From Pedomonas sp051304405 (lineage in GTDB: Bacteria; Pseudomonadota; Alphaproteobacteria; Sphingomonadales; Sphingomonadaceae): 64,000 bases of DNA. Made by a program: the position numbers and the translations under genes. Of this stretch, positions 39,672 through 47,062 are shown one piece after another; position 1 is the first letter of the stretch; each line of letters begins with the position of its first letter. A model generated the notes under the pieces. That model saw only the letters and a program-made list of their open reading frames with translations. It searched no databases and was not told where the DNA came from. The stretch is from assembly GCF_051304405.1 (NCBI RefSeq), contig NZ_JBPPGG010000008.1, positions 1 to 64,000 on the forward strand, written 5' to 3'.

Positions 39672-39761
39672 TTACACATACCGCTGGTACTGAGAGTCAA
39701 ACGGCTTGGCGACTGGGGTCAGGTCTTTGGTTTCGACAGAAACACGTCCAAGTTTCAGCAT
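39672..39761 (-). CDS. Lasso-peptide precursor 1 (29 residues)
   Basis: This tiny gene lies on the minus strand, 207 bases after the cyclase gene. The product begins MLKLGRVSVETK, then DLTPVAKPFDSQYQRYV. The ATG has AGGAGA at 6-base spacing, and an in-frame TGA lies 10 codons upstream with no start between, which fixes the length. The first 12 residues are almost identical to those of precursor 2 (Val versus Phe at position 9), while the rest is unrelated. That is the leader/core pattern. With cleavage after T-K the core starts with Asp1, and the only later acidic residue is Asp10. Cleavage one residue later would give a Leu1 core with Asp9 as ring acceptor. In either case both precursors have an acidic residue that can close a ring. 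The product is a prediction. Confidence 0.82.
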   Translation of the reverse strand: MLKLGRVSVETKDLTPVAKPFDSQYQRYV

Positions 39762-39786
39762 CTTGCTTCTCCTATCGCGAATTAAG

Positions 39787-39801
39787 GCCGCTCAGTGCGG
39801 C
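39787..39801 (-). promoter_or_regulatory. Hairpin in the precursor-1 5' leader
   Basis: GCCGC and GCGGC pair around a five-base loop, 25 bases before the precursor-1 ATG. A possible -10 element TATACT lies at 39827-39832 on the minus strand, in an A+T-rich stretch (39805-39900). If real, transcription would start near 39820 and this hairpin would sit in the mRNA leader. No good -35 element was seen. The stretch 39762-39968 has no other supported gene. Confidence 0.3.
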
Positions 39802-39968
39802 AATAATAATAATAGGTCTTGGTTTAAGTATATTGAATTGAATATTGAGAATAGTTTTATTATGAATATATGTTTTATTTCTGAAATGATGATATTCGAA
39901 AATAAGCGGTCTTATTTTGGCGCGCGGCTGTTGTGGTTGAGAATATGTTCTCATGACTGCTCTGATTC

Positions 39969-41771
39969 CTATGTTTTTAGCCAGCGCCTTGCCCAAAATT
40001 CATTCCCCACCAGATTAAACACTTCGCCCCACACACCAAGCGATTGATCGAGGGCGAGGGAAAAGGCGTTCTCAACCTTCTTCCGGTCGAGCAGGCCGTG
40101 CTTTACGAGCAGGCCATCCAGCATAGCTTCCCTTATGAAATCGACATTTTGGCTCCAGACAGACTTGTAGAAGTCCTCGGGGCCGCCTTTGGATTTCCGG
40201 AGCATATTCGTTGGGTGGCCGATATCGAGGAAGGCCAGACGCGCCAGGCCTCGATCTTCACCGTTGTAGGCAAAAAGGTAACTCGGAATCCGGCAGACTG
40301 CTTCGAGAACAGGCTGGGACATGAGCGGTTCAACCATGCGAACGTAATCACAACGGCGGCTTGGCTTGGCATACGGCAGCCAGATAAAAGTAAATGCCAG
40401 CTGCTCCTTTTTGGAAATGGTTGACCCTTCCTGACACTGTTCCCATGGCGCAAGTGCGGCATCAATGCTGGTCTCATGCAGCAGATCTTCCGCGAACAAG
40501 CCCGTATAGCCCTCAAATTTCTTCGAGAGACACCATGACGGTGTTCGAATTGTCGAGGCGGCAGCCTCAAGGAGAATGGCTCCAATAGGTCGCTTGCTGA
40601 TCAAGGCCTCTTCGTAGCACGCTTTGAAGAAGCCGCCATTGAGTCCCTTGTGGTAAAGATAGTCGATGGCTGTGTAACTGGGCCGTGTGTAGAAGATCGT
40701 ATCCCCAGGTTCTCCACCAAAAAAGGCATCGATCCCGTGTTCGTCGGCCAGGCGCTTCTGATAACGGGCCCTGCCGATCATGAAACGATCCTTGTAGAAC
40801 TCTGGTAGAAAGGCAAAGTCGTGAAGATCCTTCATGTCGATGTCGTCAGCGGAGTCACGAACTTCGATCAGATGGGCGTTGGCATGCTGGGCTGCCGCTC
40901 TGGCAAACTCGCGCTCATCGGAATCCACATTGCCTTCCGTATAATGCGTTACGGCGATGACCTCCGGGCGATGGGGCGCCAGAGCCGTGCAACTGAGGAT
41001 GATGGAGGAATCGAGGCCACCGGATGCCCGCACGCAGATTTTGTCGAAGTGCGAGGCCCACGCATGGGTGCATTTCAAGACAGTCGTGCGTAGCTCGGCG
41101 GCAGCTTTCTCGGTTGTATAGTTTCCATCTTTGACAAAGAAATCACGCGGCTTCCAGAGCATGAACCGCTCGGTCTTGTCCCGCGATATGGCAAAGAGCT
41201 CGCCCGGCATCACCTTGTCAATTTCGCGCAAGCATGTCCCGGGAAGATGCAGCAGCGGGAGCTGGAGACCGAGGATTGCCGAATGAGGATCCAGGCTTAA
41301 CTGTCCCAGGTGGAGCGACCGGAAATGTTCTCCATCCGAGAAGAAGAGGTAGAGGTCGGGCGTCTCATAGATATAGACCGGCAGAACGCCGGTAGGGTCT
41401 CTCAGGATGAACTGTTCTGTTCCATCCTCTTTGCCCACAATGGCGGCGTACATCCCCCAGTATTTCTCGATGATGTACTGGCATCTTGTGTCGAGAATGG
41501 CGTTGGTAGTCTTCTCATCGATCGCAAGGGGCGCGTGGTTTGTGAGGGCCTCATCCTTGTGAAACAGGGTTCCGAGTATTAGCCCGGTGCCGCCGGACAA
41601 TCGGTAGACGAAGGTGCCTTTTTCTTCCGGATCGGTCATCAGCACGCAGACATTGGGTGTTTGATGCACGATGTGGAAGTCCGGGAGCTTGCCGGTGATC
41701 TCGTTGACGCGCGACGGCAGGGCATCCGGGTTGCCCTTGCTTTTCCTGACCAGGGCGAAGAAAGACAACAT
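39969..41771 (-). CDS. Lasso-peptide cyclase (C protein), asparagine-synthetase-like
   Basis: This 600-residue protein is of the asparagine-synthetase B type. In lasso pathways the C protein uses ATP to activate the side chain of a ring Asp or Glu and closes the macrolactam. The synthetase domain shows the PP-loop CVRASGGLDSSIILSC near residues 243-258. The N-terminal part resembles a glutaminase domain but begins MLSFFALVRK rather than with the catalytic Cys2, as usual for lasso cyclases. I chose the ATG at 41771, which has AAGGAA upstream; a longer frame from 41825 would overlap the B gene. It starts 16 bases after the B stop, so B and C are co-transcribed. The plausible substrate is encoded just downstream by the two precursors. 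Confidence 0.88.
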   Translation of the reverse strand: MLSFFALVRKSKGNPDALPSRVNEITGKLPDFHIVHQTPNVCVLMTDPEEKGTFVYRLSGGTGLILGTLFHKDEALTNHAPLAIDEKTTNAILDTRCQYIIEKYWGMYAAIVGKEDGTEQFILRDPTGVLPVYIYETPDLYLFFSDGEHFRSLHLGQLSLDPHSAILGLQLPLLHLPGTCLREIDKVMPGELFAISRDKTERFMLWKPRDFFVKDGNYTTEKAAAELRTTVLKCTHAWASHFDKICVRASGGLDSSIILSCTALAPHRPEVIAVTHYTEGNVDSDEREFARAAAQHANAHLIEVRDSADDIDMKDLHDFAFLPEFYKDRFMIGRARYQKRLADEHGIDAFFGGEPGDTIFYTRPSYTAIDYLYHKGLNGGFFKACYEEALISKRPIGAILLEAAASTIRTPSWCLSKKFEGYTGLFAEDLLHETSIDAALAPWEQCQEGSTISKKEQLAFTFIWLPYAKPSRRCDYVRMVEPLMSQPVLEAVCRIPSYLFAYNGEDRGLARLAFLDIGHPTNMLRKSKGGPEDFYKSVWSQNVDFIREAMLDGLLVKHGLLDRKKVENAFSLALDQSLGVWGEVFNLVGNEFWARRWLKT

Positions 41772-41787
41772 CGCGCATTCCTTGCTT

Positions 41788-42486
41788 CTAGATCGCCATA
41801 ATGGGGGAAAATAAAATCGTCGCACTCAGTGGGTCGGTCACAATGGTGTCGCCGACTTCGACCCAGCAATGCGCGGCAAACTCCGGCATGGAGACGCCGA
41901 AAACCAGGACGGCGTCAAACCCGTATTTTCTCAGAATGTATGTCGTGACCAGGCCGTCGAAGAAGCAGTGCTCCTTCGCTCTGTAGAAGAAGGGCCTGAT
42001 ATACCGGAACGTGTATATGAGCTCATCCAGAGGGATCGGGCTGGGCCGTGCGCGGGGAGGCAGGGAGGACATGATGCTGATTGTCCGCCTCAGGCCGAGG
42101 ATGTTTTTCAGGAAGAAGGAAAATATGATCGCTCTCAGGATGAAGAGGGTAAATCGCAGATCAAAGATGTTCTTGTTGGAAAGGTTTGCAGTCTGAAGGT
42201 CTCTTTGCAGTCGCACTCTCGGTTTGTTGTGAAAAGTTTTGTCCGGTTTTTTTGTTGTCAGTATGCCCTCTTCAAGGAGTTCATCGACGGCTTTCCAGAC
42301 TTCTGGGTCCTGTATTTCGCTCCTGTCGTCCGGCAGCCGGATCGCCCGGTCGGTGACGAGGCTGCGTAAACAAGGCGTCACCTCTTTCGGCAAGGCGGTG
42401 TAGGCGTCGCGCTTGCAGTCGAGAAAGACGATGTACCCACCGGCAACGCAGGTCTGGATGAAGTCCGGGAGATAAAACTGGCTCAT
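41788..42486 (-). CDS. Lasso-peptide B protein: PqqD-like leader-binding domain fused to the protease
   Basis: This is a 232-residue protein. The N-terminal part (about residues 1-90, MSQFYLPDFIQTCVAGGYIV) resembles the PqqD-like recognition element. The C-terminal part is the transglutaminase-like (PF13471 type) leader peptidase. Its Cys-His-Asp catalytic set is visible: EHCFFDG (Cys about 173), AHCWVEV (His about 205) and TDPLS (Asp about 219). Fused B proteins are usual in proteobacterial lasso clusters. I chose the ATG at 42486, which has GAGGGCG upstream; the longer frame from 42567 lacks a ribosome site. It is the first gene of the B-C group. Its short-leader substrates imply that the recognition domain binds only a few residues. 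Confidence 0.87.
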   Translation of the reverse strand: MSQFYLPDFIQTCVAGGYIVFLDCKRDAYTALPKEVTPCLRSLVTDRAIRLPDDRSEIQDPEVWKAVDELLEEGILTTKKPDKTFHNKPRVRLQRDLQTANLSNKNIFDLRFTLFILRAIIFSFFLKNILGLRRTISIMSSLPPRARPSPIPLDELIYTFRYIRPFFYRAKEHCFFDGLVTTYILRKYGFDAVLVFGVSMPEFAAHCWVEVGDTIVTDPLSATILFSPIMAI

Positions 42487-42991
42487 ATCGCCCTCAGGCC
42501 GGGAGACGGGAAGTAAACAATATTTCGGGGATATCTCTTCATGACAATTCCAACAGGAATTATTCATGGGGAACCGGGCGACAGAACATGATCATGGATC
42601 AACATGGGTGTATCCCGCAGTCCGTTGACGTGGGGAATCGCAATTCTGATTATGAATAAAGTATTTAAATGATAGCAATTTTATATTTGTCTGCTCTCGG
42701 AACATCCTGAATATGGGAGGTAGATAATATTTGATGTGCTTCCTGGCGTCGTCTGTCTTGAAATTCTGGATGTGGGGACAGCCCCTTGATCGGTGCGATT
42801 GGCGTTCGGACCGGATGCAACCCGCGTTCGGAATGGGCGGGGCAGATGCGCGGCATCCAGCGGTAGGGAAGCCCGACTGGGAGCAAGCCAATGGGGCGGG
42901 GGTTTCCGCAAGGCAATACGCGTCGGGGGAGCGGGTGGTGTGCCCGCTCCCCCGGCCGGTGCCAGCGTGTGGCGGTATCAGCGTACGGTGA
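42487..42991. other. Intergenic stretch between the lasso B gene and the DUF885 genes
   Basis: About 500 bases are without a supported gene. From about 42620 to 42740 it is A+T rich and probably holds the promoter of the B-C operon. A perfect 11-bp hairpin (GGGGGAGCGGG, 42925-42935, with its complement at 42943-42953) lies after the DUF885 genes and may end their transcript. No third lasso precursor was found here. Confidence 0.5.
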
Positions 42992-44782
42992 TCAGCGCGT
43001 GGTGGTGGCGCCGCCGGTCTGCCCGCCTTGCGCCGTGGCGATGCGCTTCTGCTCGTCGGCGATGAAGCGGTGGATGCGCTCCTCCAGCACCGACAGCGGC
43101 ACGGAGCCGAGCGCCAGGATGGTGTCGTGGAAGCGGCGCTGGTCGAAGTTCCGGCCCAGTTGCTGCTCGGCCTCGGCGCGCAGGCGGTGGATGGTCAGCT
43201 CGCCCAGCTTGTAGGCCAGCGCCTGGCCCGGCCAGCTGATGTAGCGGTCCACCTCCGTTTCCACCTCGTGCGCGGACAGCGCGGTGTTGCTGGCGAGAAA
43301 CTCGATCGCCTTCTCGCGCGACCAGCCGTAGTGGTGGACGCCCGTGTCGATCACCAGCCGCGCCGCGCGCCACATCTCGTAGGAGAGGCGGCCGAAGTGC
43401 TCATAGGGCGTGCGGTAGATGCCCATTTCGATGCCGAGCCACTCGGTGTAGAGCCCCCAGCCTTCGCCGTAGCCGGAGAAGGAGCTGTTGCGGCGGAAGG
43501 CCGGGCGCGTCGGTTGCTCGCGGGCCAGCGCCGCCTGGAAGCTGTGGCCGGGGGCACATTCGTGCACCGTCAGCGCGGGAATGTTGTAGAGCGGGCGACT
43601 CGGCAGATTGTAGGTGTTCATCATGCACGCGCCGAGCCCGCCGCGCCCGGCGGTGTAGAACGGCGCCAGCGCCTCGGGCACCGGAATGATGGTGAAGGGG
43701 CGGCGCGGCAGGGTGCCGATGATGTCGGGGAGCTTGCCGTCCACCTGCTTGGCGATCCAGGCGGAGAAGCCGAGCAGCTCCTCTGGTGTCTTGGCGTAGA
43801 AGCGCGGGTCGGTGCGCAGGAACTGGACGAAGTCCTCGAAACTGCCGTTGAAGCCGCTGTCGCGCATCACCTGAAGCATTTGCGCCTTGATGCGGGCGAC
43901 CTCCTTGAGGCCGATCTCGTGAATCTGCTCGGGCATCAGGTCGAGCGTCGTGTATTTCCTGATCTGCGCCGCATAGAAGGCCTTGCCGTCGGGGAGGGCC
44001 GAGGCCGCCAGCGTAGTGCGGGCCTTGGGCAGATATTCGTCGCGGAAAAACGCGCGCAGTCTGGTGTAGGACGGCACCACGGCGTCGCGGATGACAGCCT
44101 TCGCCTCCTCGCGCAGCTGCGCCTGCTCGTCCGCCGGGATGGTGGACGGCATCTCCTTGAACGCGGCGTAGAACGGGTTCGCCTCTACGTCGTTATTGGC
44201 GTAGATCGCGATCGACTGCTCGCGCCCGTTGAGCGTCGCCCTTGGCACCGTGAAGCCGCGCTTGAGGCCGGCGCGCATGTTGGTGATCTGCTCGTCGAAA
44301 TAGCGCGGGACGTCCCGCATGCGGCCGAGGTAGCGCCGGTAATCCTCCGCCGTGCGGAACGGACGGCGCGCCTCGAGCGAGGTCCAGAACGAGCTGTCGC
44401 TGTTGAAGGGCATTTCCCAGGCGCGGAATTTCGCGTCGATGAGGGCGTGCTCCAGGTTGGTGCGGAACACGGCGGCGTTGATCTGTTCCTCGTCCGAGAG
44501 CTGATCCAGCGGCACCTGGTCGAGTTTGGCCAGCATCTCGCGCGCGTGGGCGGCGCGCCGTTCCTGGGAGGCGGCATCGACGCGCGGCAGGTGGTCGGCA
44601 CCGTCGAGAGAGCCGTCCTCCTTTTCAATTCTGGCGGTCTCCTTCAGGCGCCAGGCCCAGTCGGTCTCGTAGAGCGTGCGCAGTTGCTGGTCCGCCGGAT
44701 CGGCGGCGAAGGCGCTGGCGGGCAGGCCCGCGGTCGCCAGCGACAGGCTGAGGGCAAGAAGGCTGATGCGCCACCGGTTCAT
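42992..44782 (-). CDS. Exported DUF885-family metallopeptidase-like protein (second copy)
   Basis: This 596-residue protein belongs to the DUF885 family of zinc-peptidase-like proteins. The signal peptide is MNRWRISLLALSLSLATAGL and onwards to ASAFAA. The metal motif TVHECAPGHSFQ matches HExxPGH. FYTAGRGGLGACMMNTYNLPSRP just before it is also conserved. The ATG at 44782 has AAAGGAG upstream. It is about three-quarters identical by eye to the next gene upstream, 53 bases away, and both are on the same strand. This is a recent tandem duplication. The substrate is unknown; exported peptidases of this family may process peptides in the periplasm. A link to the lasso genes is only positional. Confidence 0.85.
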   Translation of the reverse strand: MNRWRISLLALSLSLATAGLPASAFAADPADQQLRTLYETDWAWRLKETARIEKEDGSLDGADHLPRVDAASQERRAAHAREMLAKLDQVPLDQLSDEEQINAAVFRTNLEHALIDAKFRAWEMPFNSDSSFWTSLEARRPFRTAEDYRRYLGRMRDVPRYFDEQITNMRAGLKRGFTVPRATLNGREQSIAIYANNDVEANPFYAAFKEMPSTIPADEQAQLREEAKAVIRDAVVPSYTRLRAFFRDEYLPKARTTLAASALPDGKAFYAAQIRKYTTLDLMPEQIHEIGLKEVARIKAQMLQVMRDSGFNGSFEDFVQFLRTDPRFYAKTPEELLGFSAWIAKQVDGKLPDIIGTLPRRPFTIIPVPEALAPFYTAGRGGLGACMMNTYNLPSRPLYNIPALTVHECAPGHSFQAALAREQPTRPAFRRNSSFSGYGEGWGLYTEWLGIEMGIYRTPYEHFGRLSYEMWRAARLVIDTGVHHYGWSREKAIEFLASNTALSAHEVETEVDRYISWPGQALAYKLGELTIHRLRAEAEQQLGRNFDQRRFHDTILALGSVPLSVLEERIHRFIADEQKRIATAQGGQTGGATTTR

Positions 44783-44835
44783 GGCCTGGTCACTCCTTTT
44801 ATTGTTCGGGTTCTGGTTTCCGGAAAGATCCCCCG

Positions 44836-46608
44836 TCACGGATGGGCGGCGGCCGCCTGTTGCGCGAGGCGCGCCTTCTCGCTCTCGATGAAGCGGCGCA
44901 TCTGCTGCTCCAGCACCGGCAGCGGCACCGAGCCGAGCGCGAGGAAGGCGTCATGGAAGCGGCGCTTGTCGAAATTCCGGCCCAGCTGCTGCTCGGCCTC
45001 GGCGCGCAGGCGATGGATGGTCAGTTCGCCCGGCTTGAAGGCCAGCGCCTGGCCCGGATAGCTGATGTAGCGGTCGATCTCCGTTTCCACCTCGTGCGCG
45101 GAAAGCGCGGTGTGGTTGGTGAGGTAGTCGATCGCCTTCTCGCGCGACCAGCCGTAGTAGTGGATGCCGGTGTCCAGCACCAGGCGCGCGGCGCGCCACA
45201 TCTCGTAGGAGAGGCGGCCGAAGTGCTCGTAGGGCGTGCGGTAGATGCCCATCTCCTTGCCCAGCCATTCGGTGTAGAGCCCCCAGCCTTCGCCGTAGCC
45301 GGAGAAATAGGTGGTGCGGCGGAAGGCCGGGCGTTCCGGCTGCTCCTTGGCCAGCGCCGCCTGGAAGCTGTGGCCGGGGGCGCATTCGTGCAGCGTCAGC
45401 GCCGGAATATGGAACAGCGGGCGGCTCGGCAGGTTGTGGGTGTTCATCATGCACGCGCCAAGGCCGCCCCGGCCGGAGGTATAGAAGGCCGCCAGCGCGT
45501 CCGGCACCGGCACGATGGTGAAGGGCTTGCGCGGCAGGGTGCCGATGGTGTCGGCGAGCGTGGCGTCCGCCCGCTTGGCCACCCACGCCGAGTAGTGCAG
45601 GAGCTGCTCGGGCGTCTTGGCGTAGAACTGCGGGTCGGTGCGCAGGAAGTGGAGGAATTCCTCCAGCGTGCCGGTGAAGCCGCTGTCGCGCATCACCTGA
45701 TGCATTTCCGCCTTGATGCGGGCAACCTCCTTGAGGCCGAGCGCGTGGGCTTCCTCGGGCGTCAGGTCGAGCGTCGTGAATTTCCGGATCTGCGCCGCGT
45801 AGTAGGCCTTGCCGTCGGGCATGGCGGTGGCGGCCAGCGTGGTGCGGGTTTTGGGCAGGTATTCGTTGCGGAAGAAGGTGAGCAGCCTGGTATAGGCCGG
45901 CACCACGGCGTCGCGGATGGCGGCCTGCGCGGCCGCGCGCAGCTGCGCCTGCTCCTCCGCCGGGATGGTGGCGGGCATGTCCTTGAAGGCGGCGTAGAAC
46001 GGGTTCGCCTCCACATCGCTCACCGCGTAGTTGGCGATGGTCTGGTCCCGCCCGTTGAGCGTGACGCGCGGCACCGAGAAGCCGCGCTTGAGGCCGGCGC
46101 GCATGTTGGCGATCTGCTCGTCGAAATAGCGCGGGATATCGCGCATGCGGCCGATGTAGTGCCGGTAGTCCTCCGCCGTGCGGAACGGGGCGCGGGCGCT
46201 CAGGTAAATCCAGAACGAGCTGTCGCTGTTGAACGGCATTTCCCATTCGCGGAACCGGGCCTCGATGAGGGTGTGCTCCAGAATGGTGCGGTACACGGCG
46301 GCGTTGACCTGGTCCTCGTTCGAGAGCTGGTCGAGGGGGATGCGGTCGAGTTTGGCCAGCATGTCGCGGGCGCGGGCGGCGCGGCGCTCGTAGGTGGCGG
46401 GGTCCACACGCGGCAGGCGGTCGGAGGCGACGAAGTCGCCGTTGCCATCCGGGATCATGCCCGATTCCTGCATGCGCTCGGCCCAGTCGGCCTCGTAGAG
46501 CGCGCGCAGCTGCTGCTCTGGCGGATCGGCGGCGAAGGCGCCTGCGGGCAGGCCCGCGGTTGCAAGGGACAGGCCGAATGCGAGAAAGCTGGTGCGCCAC
46601 CGGTTCAT
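44836..46608 (-). CDS. Exported DUF885-family metallopeptidase-like protein (first copy)
   Basis: This 590-residue protein begins MNRWRTSFLAFGLSLATAGL and continues to AGAFAA, a signal peptide. It carries TLHECAPGHSFQ, the HExxPGH metal motif. The start at 46608 has GAGGAG upstream. Sequence, length and signal peptide all align with the downstream copy, with differences spread throughout, for example ESGMIPDGNGDF against ETARIEKEDGSL. The pair has no other gene in its operon. Function is as for the second copy: probable Zn-dependent peptidase, substrate unknown. Confidence 0.85.
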   Translation of the reverse strand: MNRWRTSFLAFGLSLATAGLPAGAFAADPPEQQLRALYEADWAERMQESGMIPDGNGDFVASDRLPRVDPATYERRAARARDMLAKLDRIPLDQLSNEDQVNAAVYRTILEHTLIEARFREWEMPFNSDSSFWIYLSARAPFRTAEDYRHYIGRMRDIPRYFDEQIANMRAGLKRGFSVPRVTLNGRDQTIANYAVSDVEANPFYAAFKDMPATIPAEEQAQLRAAAQAAIRDAVVPAYTRLLTFFRNEYLPKTRTTLAATAMPDGKAYYAAQIRKFTTLDLTPEEAHALGLKEVARIKAEMHQVMRDSGFTGTLEEFLHFLRTDPQFYAKTPEQLLHYSAWVAKRADATLADTIGTLPRKPFTIVPVPDALAAFYTSGRGGLGACMMNTHNLPSRPLFHIPALTLHECAPGHSFQAALAKEQPERPAFRRTTYFSGYGEGWGLYTEWLGKEMGIYRTPYEHFGRLSYEMWRAARLVLDTGIHYYGWSREKAIDYLTNHTALSAHEVETEIDRYISYPGQALAFKPGELTIHRLRAEAEQQLGRNFDKRRFHDAFLALGSVPLPVLEQQMRRFIESEKARLAQQAAAAHP

Positions 46609-47062
46609 GCGGACGACTCCTCAAAAAATCACGGGATGCGGTGGATGCGGCGGATGCGGCGGATGCGGGAAATGCCGGGGCGTGCGGGAAGCCCGGGGTG
46701 CGTGGTCGCAGCGTGGGGGCAGAATCGGGTGCGGGCGCGACATGGGACGCGGACGCAAGCCCTCACCCGGGATCGGGCGGGCACGTACCAGCCTGCAAGG
46801 CCGGTCTGTCCGGGATGGATCCATGGCCTGCCCCCTCGGAAATCCTCCCGTCCCCGCAGAGCCCTGCAAGGACATTTTTCCCCCGGGAGATATTTATGAC
46901 GTTCCAGAAAATAACCCGTCAACCATGTTATTGCTTTTTTGTTAGTGCGGGGGCTGACATTTTCCGGAAGCGGCCCGGCGGTGGTCTCTTTTCGGGCGGC
47001 GATGGGGTAAGGTTCCGGGGTCCGGGATCCTGCATTTTTCTTTGGAGGTTCGTTCAGACATC
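46609..47062. other. Intergenic stretch with a 9-bp tandem repeat
   Basis: About 450 bases lie between divergent genes. Four copies of the 9-base unit GGATGCGG(C/T/G) lie at 46634-46669. I see no gene. A GGAGG sequence near 47044 is the likely ribosome site of the next gene. Confidence 0.5.

Noticed and set aside
39545..39841. A 98-codon plus-strand frame over the lasso precursors
   Set aside because: No ribosome site or family. The minus strand has two short genes with good ribosome sites, a shared leader and matching neighbours.
39772..39996. A 74-codon minus-strand frame between the cyclase and precursor 1
   Set aside because: It overlaps the cyclase 3' end, is A+T-driven (Ile/Asn-rich) and lacks a leader motif. 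It is probably non-coding.
42592..42891. A possible small gene upstream of lasso B
   Set aside because: No ribosome site and no leader-like motif; composition looks random.
42925..42953. Hairpin as a certain terminator after the DUF885 genes
   Set aside because: The 11-bp stem is perfect but no T-run follows on the transcribed strand, so it is only noted in the intergenic entry.
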